From: Hofstenia miamia
Lineage: Eukaryota; Xenacoelomorpha; Acoela
Length of the DNA: 64,000 nucleotides
Assembly: GCA_004352715.1 (NCBI GenBank)
Contig: SCFE01000115.1
Span: forward strand, 181,858 to 245,857
Direction of reading: 5' to 3'
Shown: in pieces, positions 47,428-59,435 of the stretch
Layout: each line of letters opens with the position of its first letter
Position numbering within the stretch: the first letter of the stretch is position 1
Translations under genes and position numbers: made by a program
The notes under the pieces: generated by a model
What the model was told of the DNA's origin: nothing
Database searches by the model: none
Seen by the model: the letters and a program-made list of their open reading frames with translations, nothing else

Positions 47428-49448
47428 TTTCTTAAAATTTTATGAAGTTTTATTATTTTATTAGTTATTCACCTTTACAGAGCACGTAAAATTTCGAAAA
47501 TCAACCTCATTTTTCTGTTTTTAACTATAATTCAAATATAAATATAACTTAGTAAAAAATGTCTCTGAAAGAAGATTATTTATAAGAAACAGTGACATAA
47601 AAATTAATAAAGAAACAAAGTATGACAGCAGAAAATAACAATAAAAAACAAAACTTGTTTTAGGAGAAATTTTGGATTAGTTATAAATGATCTTATATCA
47701 ACCTTGAAATTTACTATGTGCTAATAAATGCGAATTATGCTATTCAAAATATTCCTTAGTGCTGCTTTAATGTAATAAGCCATTATCAAATATACTGTTT
47801 CTCAAAATATGCATTTTGTGAAATATAATTTAGCACATTTTCAACCATTTTCGTTCAAAGATTGGTAGACCATGGTCTGTGATCTCATGTTAATTCTTAA
47901 TGGCTTCCAAGATAATTATGGTGTGATTGAATATTTAGTTATTTTAATTAATATAATAGCTAAAATGCATTTGAAGAAAGTTATCTACTCCGTTTTAGTT
48001 CATTAAATTACTTAATTATTTGGATTAGTTAGGCAGGGAAGATTGAGTTTCTAGTTCTATATTTAAAGTTTTCCTTGCATTAATTTCTTATTACAACACC
48101 TGAAAGCAATTAAACAACTGCTTCAAATGATTCATGAAATTCCGTTATAAATGACTGTACAAGGCCCCAATTAAATGAAGGTGTAAAAAAATGTGTCAAA
48201 GAAGACAGTTACTTTACCAGATGAAAATTGACACTTTGGAATTCCAAGAATTCCTTGTAAAATTCCAAGTATAAGGAGAAAAATTCATGTTGATCGCGTT
48301 AGAAAATTCTGTTATTTAACAATGCTTTCTTTAGCACTTCCTAAAACAAATTATGACTGTTCAATTATTAATAACCTCTATATTTTTGAATGAATTTGCT
48401 TTGAATTTATAAATTGATTATTTAAAATTTGATATTAAAATTAAACAAATGTTAAGATTAATGTGCCATTTAGGTGATAATCATTAAATTTTTCTCAAAT
48501 ACAGTGGGTCAAATTGAATATAATATTGCTTAGAATTGGTGAATGGTTAGAAGCATATAATAATGAGCCTGAGATTACCAGTAAAGCTTTAGATCTTGAT
48601 TTTTACTCTGTTTCAATGGGGTGTATTGAAATGTAGAACAATTTATAAAACAAACTCAAATGTATGAACTTCCTGTTTGCTAACAACCATACTAAACCGG
48701 TATGTACTGTATTATTCTTAACTTAAATTTATTGATAGTTTTTTTATAAATTCCAAATTCAATTATATGGTAGTTTAGTCAATATCGAGCATTTTACAGT
48801 CTATGTAAAATGTGTGACTAGAATTTGTGAGCTGAGGAACGGTTCATTGTCATAATTTTTTTATATAATTTTTTCTGTGAGCTTTTATCTACAATTTGGA
48901 TTCTGAATAGAATAATATAAATATTTCAAAGCTAATCAAAAAATTTTGCACTAATAAGTTGTGAGTTTTTCTTGAAAACAGCAAATATTATTAGTTTTAC
49001 GAATTTACAAGAAGAGTGTGAAAATTAACATCATTGACATCAAGGATCAAATTGACCCATGTAATGCATTAGCGTAGGTAATATATGCTATTAATTTAGC
49101 CGCTAATAATAATAATATTTATAGACTTTATTTCCAATAAGGAATACAAATTAAAAATAACATAAATATAAAAAAATGTATATATGTTATGTATAACAAA
49201 ATTCGGTTCATTAAGAAAATGACAGCACTGATTTTTCATGGCAAATTTGGCAGAGACATAATAAACGATATGAGCAGGGATTGTAAACTTTACAAAAGGA
49301 AGTAAATCGTTTAAAAAACAGATCCTTTAATTGGATTTTAACAGCATTAGGTTTCAGCATATATCACTATGAAGATTGATATTATCTTCAAATGAATATA
49401 ACCTAACCTAATAACTTTCATTAAAAACAGAGCATGGTGCTTATTAAT

Positions 49449-49463
49449 TCATTTTTTCTTTAG
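49449..49463 (+). promoter_or_regulatory. Splice-acceptor-like site abutting the start codon of TRIM copy B
   Basis: A strong pyrimidine tract reading TTTTTTCTTTAG lies directly before ATG. It matches the TTTAG|ATG arrangement of copy A even though the surrounding flanks differ. Confidence 0.5.
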
Positions 49464-51368
49464 ATGATGAATTTTCTCCCAGATACGACTGGAATATTGC
49501 ATTGCGCAATTTGCTTAGACCAATATAAAAAACCATACATACTTCTCTGTCATCATTCATTTTGTAAATCTTGTTTGGATTTTGTAAGCAAAGGACGCTC
49601 TGAAATTGATTGTCCAATATGCAGAACTCCATCAAGTAGAAATACGTGGGAAATGGATGTCAAAATTCAAGAGCTCATTGATTACTTGCAACAAAGTAAT
49701 GAACCTAGTGATGCTAGTTTAAAAGAGTGCAGTGAATGTGATGTGGTCATGGATGCAACCGAAGTGTATTTATGCAAAGATTGTGTAAATATATTTTGTT
49801 TGCAATGTACGCTTCATCACCACAAAGCTAAGAAAACCAAAAAGCATACAGTTTGCTCTTTAACCTCTGATAGTTTACCATTGTGCTCAGAACATAATGA
49901 AATTAAAAAACTGTTCTGTGATGCTTATAACTGTAATGTAATGATTTGCGCCATTTGCGCCATGTTTAAGCATCAGAATCATCCAATTTTCATTATTAAG
50001 GACAAAAAGAAAATGATATTTGAAGAAATTTCACAATTTGTTCAGGCCAACGATAATATATTGAATAAGATCATTGAATGCATTTCAAAAGTTGAAAACA
50101 ATAAGCAAGAAATTGAAAACAAATTTAGTGATTTAGAAAGCATGCTTTACAAAACACACGAAGCTTTGTTAAAAATGGTGAATGAAGAATTTATGAGTAG
50201 ACAAAAAAGAATTTTGGAAAAAAAGAATGAAATTTTAGAGAAAGTAAATAAAGAACTAGTTAAGCTGAATTCATTGAAAGAGCAATTAGTTACCATGACG
50301 AACGTCAACGAATCATATTTCGACAAAGTATCAGAACTTGTTATTTGCAATGACTACCTAAACATGAAAAACTTAATTAAAAGTGAAGCCTTAATTGATA
50401 CAGAAATGTGCATTTTCGAGCTCGAGACTATTTCGGATGTTCAATCTCATTTTGATTGTTCTAATATTTATAGATACATTAATAGTGTGTTTAGTCGTTT
50501 TGAAATAACTGCAAAAAGTAGAAATTACGAAGTTTTAAAAATAGCTGAAAGACCTCAACTTATTTCTAAGATTTATGAAAATAATGCTGCCATAATCGAT
50601 ATAGCATATGATGCAAAACGCAGACATTTGTTTGCAATTGAAGAATCAAAGCAGTACTCTTTACTTCGATTTGATGACGGAGATGTTCAGAAGATGTTAA
50701 TTGGAGATTATTCCGTTGAGTACGGGAATATTTTAGCGATTGTGTCTAATGGCGACGTGCTTTTAATGTGTTTTTCACGAAAAGATAAGATAAAGCAACT
50801 AAAATGGATTTCGAAGGAGTTAACAGAATTAAGGGATTTCAAATTTTCATTCTGTGACATCACAAACTTTACAAGCATGTGCTCAACTCCATGCAACGAA
50901 TTTGTTTTCGTATATTCCGAAAGTCTTAAATCGCTATTTAAAATTAACACACATAAGATGCAACATGCACAGACAAGCATAGATTTCTCCAAGCCTGCCA
51001 ACTATATCGCTGTCAGTAGTAATTCCGATTACGTGGCCCTAAGCGGATACCAAGTGAAGCAAGTAATGGTATTCTGCTTTGATACAGGTAGATTGTTGTA
51101 TCAACTTGGAGGAAGCGAAACGTGGTACAAAGTTGTTTCGTTTCGTTCTACCAAAAACGTTTTAATTGCAAGAAATAAAGGGTCTTTGGAAATAGTTAAC
51201 TTAAAACATGATTATTCCATTAAACCCATCAGTTCCCTGAGAGATGGAATTACTGATATTAAAATTCATAATCCAGTCTCCATTTCTATTTGCACCCCAT
51301 TTTCCTTATATATTAATGATTATATTTGTAATGGAAGATCTAATATTTATAAAGTTTCAATAATATAA
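49464..51368 (+). CDS. TRIM-type RING/B-box E3 ubiquitin ligase (copy B)
   Basis: A single intronless frame of 634 residues, collinear with copy A. From the first to the last RING zinc ligand (14-53), 31 of 40 residues are identical, and all eight ligands are kept at the same numbers. B-box 1 starts at the CSECDVVMD segment and B-box 2 at the LCSEHNEIKKLFCD segment; both are complete. A Lys/Glu-rich coiled coil follows (about 185-330), less conserved than the fingers. The C-terminal propeller-like half keeps motifs such as SNSDYVALSGYQVKQVMVF and GRLLYQLGGSETWY. Expected role is E3 ubiquitin ligase with a substrate-binding propeller. The start could be either of two tandem ATGs (49464 or 49467). 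It lies head to head with copy A, 4.3 kb away. Confidence 0.93.
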   Translation: MMNFLPDTTGILHCAICLDQYKKPYILLCHHSFCKSCLDFVSKGRSEIDCPICRTPSSRNTWEMDVKIQELIDYLQQSNEPSDASLKECSECDVVMDATEVYLCKDCVNIFCLQCTLHHHKAKKTKKHTVCSLTSDSLPLCSEHNEIKKLFCDAYNCNVMICAICAMFKHQNHPIFIIKDKKKMIFEEISQFVQANDNILNKIIECISKVENNKQEIENKFSDLESMLYKTHEALLKMVNEEFMSRQKRILEKKNEILEKVNKELVKLNSLKEQLVTMTNVNESYFDKVSELVICNDYLNMKNLIKSEALIDTEMCIFELETISDVQSHFDCSNIYRYINSVFSRFEITAKSRNYEVLKIAERPQLISKIYENNAAIIDIAYDAKRRHLFAIEESKQYSLLRFDDGDVQKMLIGDYSVEYGNILAIVSNGDVLLMCFSRKDKIKQLKWISKELTELRDFKFSFCDITNFTSMCSTPCNEFVFVYSESLKSLFKINTHKMQHAQTSIDFSKPANYIAVSSNSDYVALSGYQVKQVMVFCFDTGRLLYQLGGSETWYKVVSFRSTKNVLIARNKGSLEIVNLKHDYSIKPISSLRDGITDIKIHNPVSISICTPFSLYINDYICNGRSNIYKVSII

Positions 51369-52370
51369 GTTTATTACATTTTTGTTTTAAAAAATGGCAT
51401 ATGGTATTCAGCAGTTTTCATTCTGTAGTTGTATTGTATGTTTTCTTTAATGATTTTGTTGTTATTCGCAGAATTATATTTACACATTTTGTAGAAAAAC
51501 TTATTGCCATCAATTAAGAAGGAAAACAAAATTTTTTTTCGGAACGAGAAATTTGTATGTCCCAGGCCGAATGTAGACCCAACCTCGTCTTATGTCAATA
51601 CAATGGAAATGCCTGACACTGTTGGCTAAAATATACAAAAAATAGTAACATTCTTAAATTCATTGTCCCAACTTTATCAATTATAATCTCAGTCCGAATG
51701 AAATACTTAGTCCCAGATCTCAGTCTACTGAAACTAAGACCAGAAAATGACCTTAAGTAACTGCAATGCATTTGGCATTCATTTTTATTTATGAAACGGT
51801 AAGGATGTGTCAGAACAAATTATTTTCACCAATTGTTATGCTGTAAAGGCCACAGTTGAGGGCTGTTCGGCAGCCATCTCTCCATGCATGGGTAAAGAGT
51901 AAAACATGGGTAATACAGGAGCATAATACAAAAAGACCAAAATTAGATTCTTTTTATCCTTAAATGCTTAAGGACTCTCTGAAAAGCTTTATTATTGTTA
52001 TATTATTTTGTTTCTGAACATCTCAATATAACAATCACTTATAGCATAGGTAAAGGGTCTTGTCTAATTACCTCACATTTAAATACGCTCGGTTATTCAC
52101 AATTTTTTCTGAAATATGCTATAGGCATTTTATATCCCATAAAAAGTTCCCGATTTTTTTTCATGCTTGAACAAATTTGAAATTAACAAATCTGAGATTT
52201 AAAAATCTGGGATAAGATTTTATATACCTTGCGGTGCAGATTGGAGAATGTCTATCAATGATCTAGACCCCTTGTGTGGATCAGACTATCTGCGCAAAGA
52301 TTAGAAGGGAAACATAATTTTGATTAGAATGAAAAGTTTTTGTACAAATGGCCTTCATTAAATTCATAAA

Positions 52371-52413
52371 TAAATAAATAAATAAATAAAATAGACAAAT
52401 AAATAAATAGATG

Positions 52414-52445
<32 letters not shown>
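52371..52445. repeat. (AAAT)n then (TA)n microsatellites
   Basis: A tetranucleotide run followed by a TA run, separated by a short unique spacer. Confidence 0.9.
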
Positions 52446-52450
<5 letters not shown>

Positions 52451-52473
52451 TTAGCCGTCAACTATTGCTTCAA

Positions 52474-52687
52474 GCCCGTTTTCGGCCTGTATTTGTATTA
52501 TTGTTGCCCGTTTTTGGCCAGTCAAAATTTATTGATCTACTTCAACACATTAATTTTTGGCTGTAGTCCAATTTTACTAGAATCTCTTTCTGACTGAGCA
52601 GAAGTTGATTAGGTGGCATATGTCTTCAATTCAACATATATTTACAAGCTTGTTACAATTTATTTTATTCGGCCCGTTTTTTGTCCT
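52474..52687. repeat. Clustered GCCCGTTTTYGGCC words
   Basis: GCCCGTTTTCGGCC at 52474, GCCCGTTTTTGGCC at 52506 and GCCCGTTTTTTGTCC at 52672. Each is a near-palindrome of GGCC-type ends around a T run. This is the debris of an interspersed repeat, similar in style to the GGGCCGAAATTTTTTGCCC segment in the 456-bp repeat. Confidence 0.4.
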
Positions 52688-53096
52688 AAGTTCCTAAATC
52701 TTGGGGCCAGCCCAGCCTGGCCTGTGTCAATCTCTGTATATATATATATGTATATATATATTATTGAGCATGAGTTTTTTAGACTTAAATTTCTTCATCT
52801 TATTTTTCACAAGCGCATGTAATATTGTAAACAACGTTAGACAAATCGTCAAAATTAGCAGGTGCTCTTAAATTGACAATAGATCTTTTTTTATATGTTG
52901 TTGACATTATTCTCACAGTTTCTTTTATAGATTTAATGTTTTTAAGATTTTTTATTAGGCAGCTTGTATGAAACCCTCTGTATTCTACCTTGAATGTATG
53001 AATAAATGATTTCTTGTTGCTTAAATTGATATTTTTTCAATGATCTCATTCATTGTCTCTTTAATATTGTGAGCTATAAACTCTATTGGATATTGN

Positions 53097-53134
<38 letters not shown>
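53097..53134. repeat. (TA)n microsatellite after a single N
   Basis: TA run directly after an N at 53096, the same situation as at 22237 where an assembly join falls at a TA tract. Confidence 0.9.
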
Positions 53135-53138
<4 letters not shown>

Positions 53139-56100
53139 GTTCTGAGTTATCACTTTTTGACCCACCTTAGTCTTTAAACTTTTCCACAAAACCTGATTAC
53201 AACATTTCGCTCCTAACTGGAAATACTTCCAAAATGTTGTTTTACGACAAAGCATTTGAAATAATTTTGAAGTAGTCTATGAAAGGTTATTGAACATTGA
53301 TTAAGGCCCATTAACAATAAAGAAATCCTGCTATATCAATAAACTTCCTACTAAATTTGTGATTGCTTTAATAAGGAGTGGACTTTCTAAGAATTCTCAT
53401 TGTTGCTAGAAATAGAATTTTGTTAGTAATGCCAAGATGTTTTCAAATGCGCACCAATTAATTGCCGCTATAGTCTGTTACAGTTATGTACATTCACTAA
53501 AAACAACGTTTCCAAGAAAATGTCAATGTTATGAAACATTTGATATAAAAGACACTCTTGTACCAATGTTTTACTGAATGGCTAGGTACATTTTTAATTG
53601 TTTTATTACCAATCTTAAAGTTTCATTTAAGGCCTCTTAAAAGAACTAGGATGACCATAAAGTTAAAAATTATTTAACACAATTTGACACATTTTTAGAC
53701 GGTCTAGTTCTCTTAAATTGTCATTGTCTATCCCCATCTATGAGTAAACAAAATCCCGATTAAATATTCAGACTTCTCTGGCAACAATAATGAAAAACGT
53801 TGTGAGCGCTTATTGTTTCACATTAACTGATTGCTTCAAAAGAATGAATTTCTACGAATCTCATTAGAAAATGTCCAAATTGTGTGTGACTAATGATATG
53901 CCATTAAATACATTTAAAGAATAACTTCACATTCGAGAGTGTGAACTACTTAGCTGTATTTCTTATTTTGCTGTGTTAACAAGAATGCCCTTCAGCACAT
54001 TTTTCTTGAAACATTTCACAGGTGCGTAAACCGAATTTAGTTATAATTTCATATTTTAAATTAGATGGAGATTAAAGAAAGCTTACAGTCAAAGCGAAAC
54101 CTACATTAGCAAATTGTTTTAAAATATTTATTTCCAGGTGATCGCAATGTGTTACACAAAAATGGAATTTTAGTATACTACAGAGGTTTTCCGAACAATC
54201 CCACGAAATATATTTTCAGTGAATTTCGACCTCAAAATAATCGTTTTGCAATTTTTTTATTTTCATGGTTTTTTAAGCAGCTCTTAATGGCACTTTGTGC
54301 ATTTTGTGAAATATTTCTCCACTTTCGAATATGCAATAGCTATGAAATTTTGCAGAATTGTTTCAAACATAACTGTTTTTGTCAGACCATAATTGTAAAA
54401 TTGGTTACTTTTAAAATGATTGCTTGGAAAATATAATTGAAATATTTTTAATTCTTTTCACAAAAATAGGCATATGCATGTTTTTGAATTTTTCCATTGA
54501 GGTTGCATAGTAACTGTCTGCGACTACAGCCATAGGCCACGAGTTGTCGGAGCTGAGAATGGGAAAGTCCAGGTCCTATTGCGGCCTCAGTTCTATTTCG
54601 CGGTTCATGGGAGGCTGTGGTGAGAATATTTTGTACCAGAGGCTTTTCCCCACCAATATTTAGAAAATTTTGAAAGTTAATTATTGGCCTTCATTACCCA
54701 CACCATTGGTTTTTTCGATTGATTTACAGTTCATTAACTGGAAAAATGTCAATGCTTTCTTAGTTGATCATTAAAAATTTGTAATGCAAAGGCTCGCATC
54801 CGATCGTTGTTTCATCTTTAAGGCTTATGTCAGGCTACGCGGCTTCCTTACGGCTGCACTAAATGCCCTGCCGCAAATCGCTTTTGCTTAGTCAGCTTTA
54901 AAAATCATTTAAATCTATTTCTAGTATTGTAATTATCTCCAAAGAAAAGAAATATTTGCCGCAAATAATGAAATATTTTAATTTTTCTCATGGTTACTAT
55001 AACAACATAGCAATATTTTGAAAAAAATTTCAAAGCAACATTTGCAGTACTATCATAGCCATGCCTATATCCATTATTTATCTACTTTTAATACTAACCT
55101 GGATAATTGGAAGGAATAATTCTTAAGTTCGATACCCAAAATTATTCTTTGAGTACAAGTTGAACGTTAAAATGGGAAGATGTTTCATTTAATAAAAGTG
55201 AAAAAAACAATAATGGTTATTTTCAAAAAATTATAAAAGATTCTATTTCATTGAATCTATAAAGAATTCTGGGTAAAACTTCTGTTATAATGACAGTGAA
55301 TTTGTTCTTCAAAATGAACTTCAACTTATGCTTATTTAACTCTATTTGATCACGGCTTTTTTGAGGTCCTCATATTGAATTTAACTTCGGATTATACTAC
55401 ATTAAAACGAAGGTTTGCACAAATATTCTTCATATCAACACCCTCAAATTAGAAAGTTCAGAAATGTGATACCACCATTGTTTGTGATGACGTACTCAAA
55501 TTTCAAAAATTTGTGTTTTTAAAATCAGTAAAGTATTTGATTTACCGTTTGGAAATGTTTGGAATATTGTCATAAACTATCAAATATGTATAAAGCAATC
55601 AACCAGACATGTCGGTGTGTAAGTTTTGTCAAAGATCAGTAAACACAACACAACAGGCAAATAGTCAGACTGTATTCAAATAATTAACAATAATTTTCAT
55701 TTATACACAAGAAAATATACTCAATATTTCAATCATTTCTCGTCTACGAATCCATTAAATTCCTATCTTTGATGCTGCAATATAACAGGTGTGCGATAGC
55801 GGCATCAAGCGAGCCAATACAGCGTTAATTATTGAGGCCAATTGCCAATTTTTTTTACAAATATAGGGATTTTATGTGTGCATTATAGTCCGAAAGATAC
55901 GGTGCTCTATCTATATTCTGTATTTTAGCTATACTAATAGTTGTGATTTTAATGTTTTTTTCTTTAAACCTAATTTGAAGCTATTTGAAAATTGAATCAA
56001 CATGTATTTCCAGAATGTCTCTAGGTTTTAATTTAGTAATGATAACTATGTTCTGGTATGGGAAACTGTAACTGAGAAGTTTAGTTAGGATTTTTTAAAC

Positions 56101-56885
56101 AACACCATTTTCTTACCGTACCAAACCGTACAGCAAATGTTTTAAAAGTATCGAAAATGAAATTGCAGTTTGTTGTTATTAAATAAAGAATTTTCAATAA
56201 AAATCCGAAAACATTTCTTTATATGCTAATTTTTTTAACATTTTATTGTAATATGTTCTGAAAAAATCTGTCTTATGTTTAGCTTCTCATAATGTGGAAT
56301 GTAAATATGATTAGTAAAACTTAGAAACACAAAAAAGTAAGAAAATTAATGAATATATATTTGTCATATTTCTCTATTTTCTAGGAACCTGGGATTTTTG
56401 TTGTTCAAGCTTTCGCCAATAAGTTAGATCATTGATTATAAGCTAGTCACAAATAAAATAATGAATGTATACAAACAGTCCACATGTACAATTAAAAGTA
56501 TGCTAATTGTAGAAAGAGGAAAATATAATATCATCCCCTTCCCTCCCATCAACCCCAATAATGCTTTAATGTTATTACAACTAAAAGAAGGCACTAATTA
56601 ATCTTTCAAAGCTGTAGTAGTGAAAGTGTAGAAATAATTTTTGAAACTTTATAATAACTAAAGCTAAGGAGCAGTGCAATATTTGGCTGACTTGTGCATT
56701 GGTAAATTTGTGTAACTAAATTTGGGTTTAAGTCTAAAATTTTTAAGATTTTGAAAATATTTGTATCACAATTTTTGAGATATATTTTAAATGTGTTATT
56801 TTTTCAATCATATTATAAGGTAACAGTTGTAGCCTAACTAATGGGATTATACGTATTTACATGGCAGAAATAAGGTAGTAACTAG

Positions 56886-58363
56886 TAAGGGCGGATACAG
56901 AGTTTGCCGAGGTAGCCCCCTCTATATAAGAAAAATTGATTAAAATTTTGCAATAAAACTTACAAATGAAAATTCCTTAGTACCGTTAAATAGGGTGAAT
57001 AGAAACAGTTTTTTTTCAAAGATCTAGTATTTGTAAAATGTATTTCATTCAACCTTTACACTATAATGTATCCTATGGATCTTTAGATTACATTTCAATA
57101 AAAGTAAGAATATTTTGCTTTCAGGAATTTTTTTAAGTTTTGAAAGTATTCCCAGTGCAAACTGAAATCACTGATATCTTCCTGTTCAGAAAATGAAAAT
57201 GATGCAGTGACTAGCTGTCTGTTTGAAGAAGAATTTTTTTTAAAACCCATTCTTGTTCGTCTTTTTCATCATCACAAGAATTGATTTAATTCTTTCAAAT
57301 ATCTTTTTAAGATTCATTCATTTGTATTTTTCTGCTTAACTGTTTTCTTAGTGATGTTCCTAGTCACCCCACTAAAATAAATATTTCGTGTTTTTTCAAT
57401 TCACAAACTCATATATTTTTTTATATTAAATATTATTTAATTTTCTTAAAATATAATTTACAGAGATGCATATATTTACTTTTGAAAATTTATTAGCTTT
57501 TTAGTTAAGATTCCTTTCTTTTCTATGGGGTATTTCAATTTTAGCATAATTTTTAAATAAGTCTACTTTTAAAATAACTAATGAAATTAGATGAGCATAG
57601 CTACGGCTACCCAATGACACGTAGCCTATAGTGATGAATTTATAATCAGCTGATCAATGTAAAATATTAAACATAGCATAAATTATAACTAAATAAATTT
57701 TTCTCCTTGTCTACCATTTCTATTCACCACACTTTTACTACTTACCCCAATTGACGATATTCAATAGGGTTGATCAAATTGTTTGTATTCAAATTCAACA
57801 CCATGCACCTACTACAAAATTCCAAAAACATATTTGTGTGACATATCAAAATTCAGCACATTTTTTTATTTTAAAATTTATTTATTTTTACAAGAGCTTT
57901 ACATTTTTTAATTGGGTGATTTTCTTGAATTTTATCAACCTATTTAACAATATTGATTGAATTTGAGACTAAGCACACATTCATACTATTAGCGGGGATT
58001 ACGCTGTTAATCGCGTAGTCCATGCTATTAGGTGAAAAATTTGAACTTACTTAATCTTATGCTATTGAAAATACACTAAAATTTTGTTTATTTTGCAGGG
58101 CATAATGCAAAAATCTCCTAAAAACATGCTATTATTAAAACTTAAATTGAAAATTGTAAAAAATTCTGCTGAATCTTGAAAAATTGAACAAATTTTATGT
58201 TTCCATTCTTTGGAGTCAGTAGATGTTGGTGAGGTCCGTGCATAGTGATGAATTTCAAGAAATAAAAATTCAATAGTTTGTGCCCCCTGGAGTACCTAAT
58301 TATGCACTCAGCATTTTATTCAACATTACATCCCCTCTAAAAAATTTTCTGTATCCGCCCTTG
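56886..58363. mobile_element. Non-autonomous hAT-type DNA transposon
   Basis: A 1478-bp element flanked by perfect 8-bp direct repeats GTAACTAG (56878-56885 and 58364-58371). Its ends are inverted: AAGGGCGGATACAGA at 56887-56901 and its exact reverse complement at 58348-58362. The first base is T on the left where the right end has C, so the left terminus carries one substitution. Both subterminal regions contain a CCCCCTC or CCCCTC word. I found no transposase reading frame inside, so it depended on another element for movement. Orientation cannot be set. Confidence 0.88.
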
Positions 58364-58714
58364 GTAACTAGTTTATTAAAAAGTTTGTAAATAAAAGCCT
58401 AATATGATATGCAGATTTCCTTTGATAAAGGCAAAATTGTAAATTTTAAAAAGCTGCATTTATGTATCACACAACATGCTCTGTTGGTTACAAGAAACAT
58501 TGAAATTGACAAAACTAAATTCAGCTTAAGAAGAGCATAATGTACAAATTTTTGCTTTGTGCACCATTTCCATCAAATACATAGATAGTAGCACACTTTG
58601 CAGTGTGATGACAACCCTGACGAAAAAAATCAAGTCCGTATCCCTAATAGTTTCCTAGAAATTAATCAAATTAAATATCTTAATTCGCCAAGTGCTACAA
58701 ATGTAAAGATATAA

Positions 58715-58916
58715 TGTAATATCTGAAACATAGGCTTTGCATCACTAATTGGGGATGCGATAGCCCGCAACAGACATTAACAAACACAACACTGTAGTAA
58801 AATTGTGCTCTATTTACAACAACTCGTTCCTTTTTATACAAATGACTATTAGCATGTTTACAATATACATGAAAAAATGTAGTCCGGCCGAGACAAGTAC
58901 CGGTCCCGATACTACA
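58715..58916 (-). repeat. LTR (downstream in element orientation)
   Basis: 202 bp, TG...CA on each strand, with GTATAAAAAGG on the minus strand at about 58829-58839. Differs from the other LTR by scattered substitutions, so the insertion is not recent. Confidence 0.9.
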
Positions 58917-58930
58917 TGCCGCCCCAGGCC
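58917..58930 (-). promoter_or_regulatory. Polypurine tract of the miniature LTR element
   Basis: Minus strand GGCCTGGGGCGGCA directly before the LTR's TGTAG start, the place where plus-strand DNA synthesis would be primed. Confidence 0.6.
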
Positions 58931-59417
58931 AGACTAACTGGTTTCTTTGCATTCTCCCACGTCTTCATCAAGAGCTGATGTTTCTCCAAATCGAATGACC
59001 AACATGACGCGTTCAACCATGCAACCAGCAGTTCGTTCCCTGAGGCTTCCACAATCTGTAGTAAAATCTCCCAAGGAAAGATTACCCCTGGGGAATAACA
59101 ATTTTCCCTGCGTCCAGTCAAACGAATTCACTCCAACAAGTGAAAGAGATGGCCATACTCGATTTGCGTTGTTCTCACACGCTTGCGTTAACCAAGAATC
59201 CGACTCCAAACAAGTGATCTACTTGAAAGCGAAGACTATTCGATCACTTCAAGTTTCCATGTAATATCTAATGAGCTTTTTCCTGCTCGTATACAGGCTT
59301 CTCACGCCTGGAGTCACTTATCCCATCATCGCTTACCCATGGAAAATGCAACAGGATCACATCAGGTTAAAAACCACACAATTCAACTAAAGACAAATAA
59401 GACTCCTTGGGCTCGGG

Positions 59418-59435
59418 TTCACGTCAGGGTCACCA
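59418..59435 (-). promoter_or_regulatory. Primer binding site (tRNA-Trp-like)
   Basis: Minus strand TGGTGACCCTGACGTGAA starts with the TGG that pairs with a tRNA CCA end and touches the LTR with no spacer. The best tRNA guess is Trp, from memory of its conserved 3' end, with one mismatch in 16. Confidence 0.65.

Larger units (their letters stand above)
45199..49448. other. 4.3-kb spacer between the divergent TRIM genes
   Basis: Contains a relic repeat with two copies of AGTGTGTGACGG (45951-45962 and 46027-46038), the 32-bp palindromic insertion at 46922-46953 and a (TA)n tract at 47396-47422. No other gene is evident. Promoters for both TRIM genes should lie here or further out if 5' introns exist. 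Confidence 0.5.
51369..56877. other. Gene-free stretch with simple repeats
   Basis: Holds (AAAT)n and (TA)n tracts (52371-52445), TA tracts at 52736-52762 and 53097-53134 (the latter preceded by an N at 53096), and a cluster of GCCCGTTTT(C/T)GGCC words at 52474-52687. GC-richer debris lies near 54520-54640 and 54790-54890. The 95-codon plus frame at 54149-54436 is Phe/Ile-rich and has no domain. No gene supported. Confidence 0.45.

Noticed and set aside
49444-51001. Minus-strand frames opposite TRIM copy B
   Set aside because: Same reason; no domain, and the plus strand is clearly coding.
58934-59264. Overlapping 91- and 105-codon frames inside the miniature LTR element
   Set aside because: They are open on both strands because the interior is GC-richer, and none shows gag, protease, reverse transcriptase or integrase motifs.
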